Source: JAXDBW01 sp034678405
GTDB taxonomy: Bacteria > Patescibacteriota > Patescibacteriia > UBA10025 > JAHIVO01
Assembly: GCA_034678405.1 (NCBI GenBank)
Contig: JAXDBW010000043.1
Location: 1 to 14,912 of the forward strand
Reading direction: 5' to 3'
Length of the DNA: 14,912 bases
Shown here: one piece after another, positions 13,093 to 14,912 of the stretch
Position numbering within the stretch: position 1 is the first letter of the stretch
Layout of the letters: each line of letters opens with the position of its first letter
Notes under the pieces: generated by a model
Seen by the model: the letters and a program-made list of their open reading frames with translations, nothing else
Databases searched by the model: none
Told to the model about the DNA's origin: nothing
Translations under genes and position numbers: made by a program

Positions 13093-13169
13093 GGGCCTGT
13101 GGCACAATTGGCTAGCGCGCCTCCATGGCATGGAGGAGGTTAGGGGTTCGAGTCCCCTCAGGTCCACCA
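13093..13169 (+). tRNA. tRNA-Ala(GGC), probable integration site
   Basis: Full cloverleaf with encoded CCA. Acceptor GGGCCTG/CAGGTCC carries the G3-U70 alanine pair, D-stem GCAC/GCGC with a mismatch, anticodon stem CCTCC/GGAGG with loop ATGGCAT giving anticodon GGC (codon GCC), T-arm AGGGG-TTCGAGT-CCCCT, discriminator A. The serine recombinase gene on the other strand stops inside its 3' end (13158-13160), so the tRNA 3' end supplies the last codons of that gene, as expected if an element integrated here. Confidence 0.93.
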
Positions 13170-14675
13170 TAATGAATTTATATGTTCGGAAGCCGCCTCG
13201 CGCGGGCTGAAAGCCCGCGCTTCGGCTGGCAAATTGTAGAGCAAATTGTATTCTTTTTCAAAATTCATTTGTAGCTTTCCGTCCAGTAAAATGCGGTTCG
13301 AGCCGACAGTTTTCAAAAAATTCTTCATTCCGAAGAAATTTTTTGTATTAGCAAGATTTCCTGCTTGGTTGGCATCTAAAATCCAAGATTTTAGGAGTTC
13401 GAGCCAATGATTTCCTTTTCGCTCAAAATCATTAAGTTTTTGTTCAAAGTCGGCTTTTTGCTCAACTAAAACATTTTTCCTTTGCTTAAATTCATCAAGT
13501 TCAATTTCACCGTCTAAATGCAAATCAATAAGACGATTTATTCTCTCTTTGACTGATTTCAACTTATCTCTTAGATTTTGAGCGAAAAGGCCTGACGAGC
13601 TACTTTCTTCATTCTCCCATTCTTCAACTTTTGCTAAATACTTATCTTTCCACTCGTCAGGAATTGAAACTTTTTGACAATAATCTTGGATTTGATTAGC
13701 GAGTAATTCTTCCCGCAAAAAGTCATGTTGTTGGCACTTTTGGGTTTTGCTTTTCTTGGTACAACGATAATATATGTATTCTTTGCCACTTGGCTTGATT
13801 TTTCTTTCAGCCGTTATTGTATAGCCACACTCTCCACATTTGGCAAAACCCAGAAATTGAAAGCTTACCTTTTTTGACTTTTTGCGGGGCTTGCCATTAT
13901 CTACTATTGCCTTTTGAATTTTGTCAAAAAGTTTTTTGGAAATCATTGACTTATGAGAACCTTGTATTAACTCACCTCGATAGTAAAACATTCCGTAGTA
14001 AAATGGATTTTTAAGTAATCCTTGTACTGTAGACAAATGTAAAGGTTCTCCATTTCTGCCAACCAAGCCAAGAGAAAACATTTTGTCTTTTATTTGAGTT
14101 AAGGTGTGGTTTCCTTCGGCAAAAAGCTCCAATACTTTTTGCATTTTGTTGAAGTTGGTTTTGTCTGGTTCAATGATTCTCAGGCGAGGTTCGTTGTAAT
14201 AGCCGAGGGGAGCTTTTGCCGGTAATTCTCCACGCCTTAACTTTTGTCTTATCCCTCTTAAAATGTTTTCTCTTAAATTGTCAGTGTAATATTTGGCTTG
14301 CCCAAAGGCAACGCTTAACATAAATTTACCTTGTGGAGTAGTGTCAAACCAAAAGGTCGGGAATTTGAGCGAAGTTATTTTTTCAGTATCGACCAAATAT
14401 ATTACCTTCCCACCATCTATTGAGTTTCGAGCTAGTCGATCGGGATTCCATGCTAAAATCCCTGAAGCGTTGCCCTTTTCTATTTCAGAAAGCATTTGAT
14501 TAAATATTGGTCTGCCCGGCTCCTTAGCAGTTCTCGACTCGGTGAACTCTTTAATTACAAAAAGGCCGTTTTGTTTGGCATAATCTCTTAGTTCTTGGAG
14601 CTGGGCCTCGATAGACAAAATCTGCCGTTCTTCTTCCTCTGACGACTTTCTGCAGTAGATGAAATACTTTATCAT
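13158..14675 (-). CDS. Large serine recombinase (site-specific integrase)
   Basis: A 505-aa protein, ATG at 14675-14673 preceded by AAAGGAGG four bases upstream. Resolvase domain (1-145): Y7-C-R9-K-S11 with S11 the likely nucleophile, SIEAQ (21-25), SRTAKEPGRP (48-56) and NPDRLAR (77-83). The recombinase domain follows (about 155-265, GYYNEP..., LLKNPFYYGMF), then a zinc ribbon with C280, C283, C305 and C314, and a coiled coil near 365-425. The family cuts and rejoins DNA through a 5' phosphoserine link and moves phages and integrative elements. The last 25 or so codons come from a GC-rich hairpin (13200-13220) and from the tRNA-Ala 3' end, so the C-terminus is context-derived. The gene is AT-rich, consistent with transfer. 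Confidence 0.93.
   Translation of the reverse strand: MIKYFIYCRKSSEEEERQILSIEAQLQELRDYAKQNGLFVIKEFTESRTAKEPGRPIFNQMLSEIEKGNASGILAWNPDRLARNSIDGGKVIYLVDTEKITSLKFPTFWFDTTPQGKFMLSVAFGQAKYYTDNLRENILRGIRQKLRRGELPAKAPLGYYNEPRLRIIEPDKTNFNKMQKVLELFAEGNHTLTQIKDKMFSLGLVGRNGEPLHLSTVQGLLKNPFYYGMFYYRGELIQGSHKSMISKKLFDKIQKAIVDNGKPRKKSKKVSFQFLGFAKCGECGYTITAERKIKPSGKEYIYYRCTKKSKTQKCQQHDFLREELLANQIQDYCQKVSIPDEWKDKYLAKVEEWENEESSSSGLFAQNLRDKLKSVKERINRLIDLHLDGEIELDEFKQRKNVLVEQKADFEQKLNDFERKGNHWLELLKSWILDANQAGNLANTKNFFGMKNFLKTVGSNRILLDGKLQMNFEKEYNLLYNLPAEARAFSPREAASEHINSLWWT
13191..13227. repeat. GC-rich mini-palindrome inside the recombinase 3' end
   Basis: GCGCGGGCT-GAA-AGCCCGCGC (13200-13220) is a perfect 9-bp stem with a 3-nt loop, extended by AGCCG (13191-13195) with CGGCT (13223-13227). 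It is strongly GC-rich within an AT-rich gene and is translated as PAEARAFSPREAAS near the protein's end. Confidence 0.7.
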
Positions 14676-14707
14676 TTTCCCTCCTTTAGAACTAAACGAT
14701 TTATCTA

Positions 14708-14735
14708 ATTATACCAAACAAAAGCCAAACAAAAC
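14708..14735 (-). promoter_or_regulatory. Extended -10 promoter of the recombinase, with an 11-bp tandem repeat
   Basis: TGGTATAAT on the minus strand gives a perfect -10 (14713-14708) with the extended TG motif, about 33 bases before the ATG. Immediately upstream is a tandem CCAAACAAAAG / CCAAACAAAAC (14714-14735), which occupies the spacer and -35 area and could be an operator. Confidence 0.6.
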
Positions 14736-14761
14736 AAATGCTTTCTGAAATTTCCGCTTCT

Positions 14762-14811
14762 GGCGGAGATACGCCGACAATTTAAAATCTTGCCAATTCG
14801 CCCGCAGGGCG
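14762..14811. repeat. Two further GC-rich mini-hairpins
   Basis: GGCG (14762-14765) with CGCC (14772-14775), and CGCCC-GCA-GGGCG (14799-14811, 5-bp stem, 3-nt loop). They resemble the hairpins at 11389-11418 and 13200-13220 in having short GC-rich stems and mostly 3-nt loops in AT-rich surroundings. Apart from these and the recombinase fragment at the edge, 14740-14852 shows no gene. Confidence 0.5.
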
Positions 14812-14852
14812 ATAAAACCGTCTGGCTCTGAAGTATGAGCAAGTCATCACAG

Positions 14853-14912
14853 GAACCGCATTTTACTGGACGGAAAGCTTAATATTAATTTTCCAAAACA
14901 ATACAATTTACT
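14853..14912 (+). pseudogene. C-terminal fragment of a second serine recombinase, running off the window
   Basis: Bases 14853-14879 are a perfect 27-bp inverted copy of 13273-13299 in the recombinase gene. Similarity continues to the window edge at about 70 percent. In frame from 14854 it reads NRILLDGKLNINFPKQYNLL against NRILLDGKLQMNFEKEYNLL in the intact gene, with two synonymous codon changes and no stop. Upstream, a TGA at 14836-14838 and loss of similarity show that no N-terminal part is attached. It is either a relic of another integration or a silent 3' cassette. Confidence 0.65.

Overview
The window looks like a chromosomal piece from an ultra-small-genome bacterium, most likely a Candidate Phyla Radiation (Patescibacteria) member. 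This is an inference from the compact housekeeping gene set (short IF-2, RbfA, NrnA-type DHH phosphatase, RNase Y with YmdB, ClpP, HU, bactofilin), core genes that mostly lack a Shine-Dalgarno sequence, and short AT-rich or palindromic repeats in the gaps. TGA serves as a stop codon, so the code looks standard and not the UGA=Gly code of Gracilibacteria/Absconditabacteria.

Left part (1-1386): the 3' end of a lysozyme-like gene on +, then a convergent, AT-richer gene on - for a probable PD-(D/E)XK nuclease, flanked by near-identical 17-nt motifs.

Core block (1387-10875, all on -, roughly half G+C). Read from right to left it holds: bactofilin and a diverged DAG-kinase-like protein, then a terminator; infB-rbfA-nrnA (translation initiation, 30S maturation, nanoRNA/pAp turnover); a small Cys/His-rich protein with its own terminator; a small helical protein; clpP with a clear TTGACA/TATACT promoter; and rny-ymdB-HU (RNA decay, its phosphodiesterase partner, nucleoid protein). 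The clpP-rny gap holds a long imperfect inverted repeat.

Accessory block (10957-14912): a one-helix membrane protein; an AT-rich gap with two GCTAA-type palindromes 41 bp apart; two parS-like palindromes about 1.28 kb apart; tRNA-Arg(CCT) preceded by a broken copy of its own 5' end carrying a twin-hairpin insert; a striking nested tRNA-Ala array; a CmpX/MscS-like membrane protein; an unknown 110-aa protein; tRNA-Ala(GGC); and a large serine recombinase whose stop codon lies inside the 3' end of that tRNA. The recombinase looks integrated at the tRNA. A perfect 27-bp inverted copy of its C-terminal coding sequence lies at the right edge.

The two most unusual structures are these. (1) The tRNA-Ala array at 11521-11797: three 5' halves followed by three 3' halves, joined by linkers that are reverse complements, so an intact tRNA-Ala(CGC) can be drawn sitting on two outer split copies like a nested doll. 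(2) The recombinase gene bounded by inverted repeats, which could in principle swap its C-terminus by inversion. Both must be checked against reads, because repeats of this kind are also where assemblies fail.
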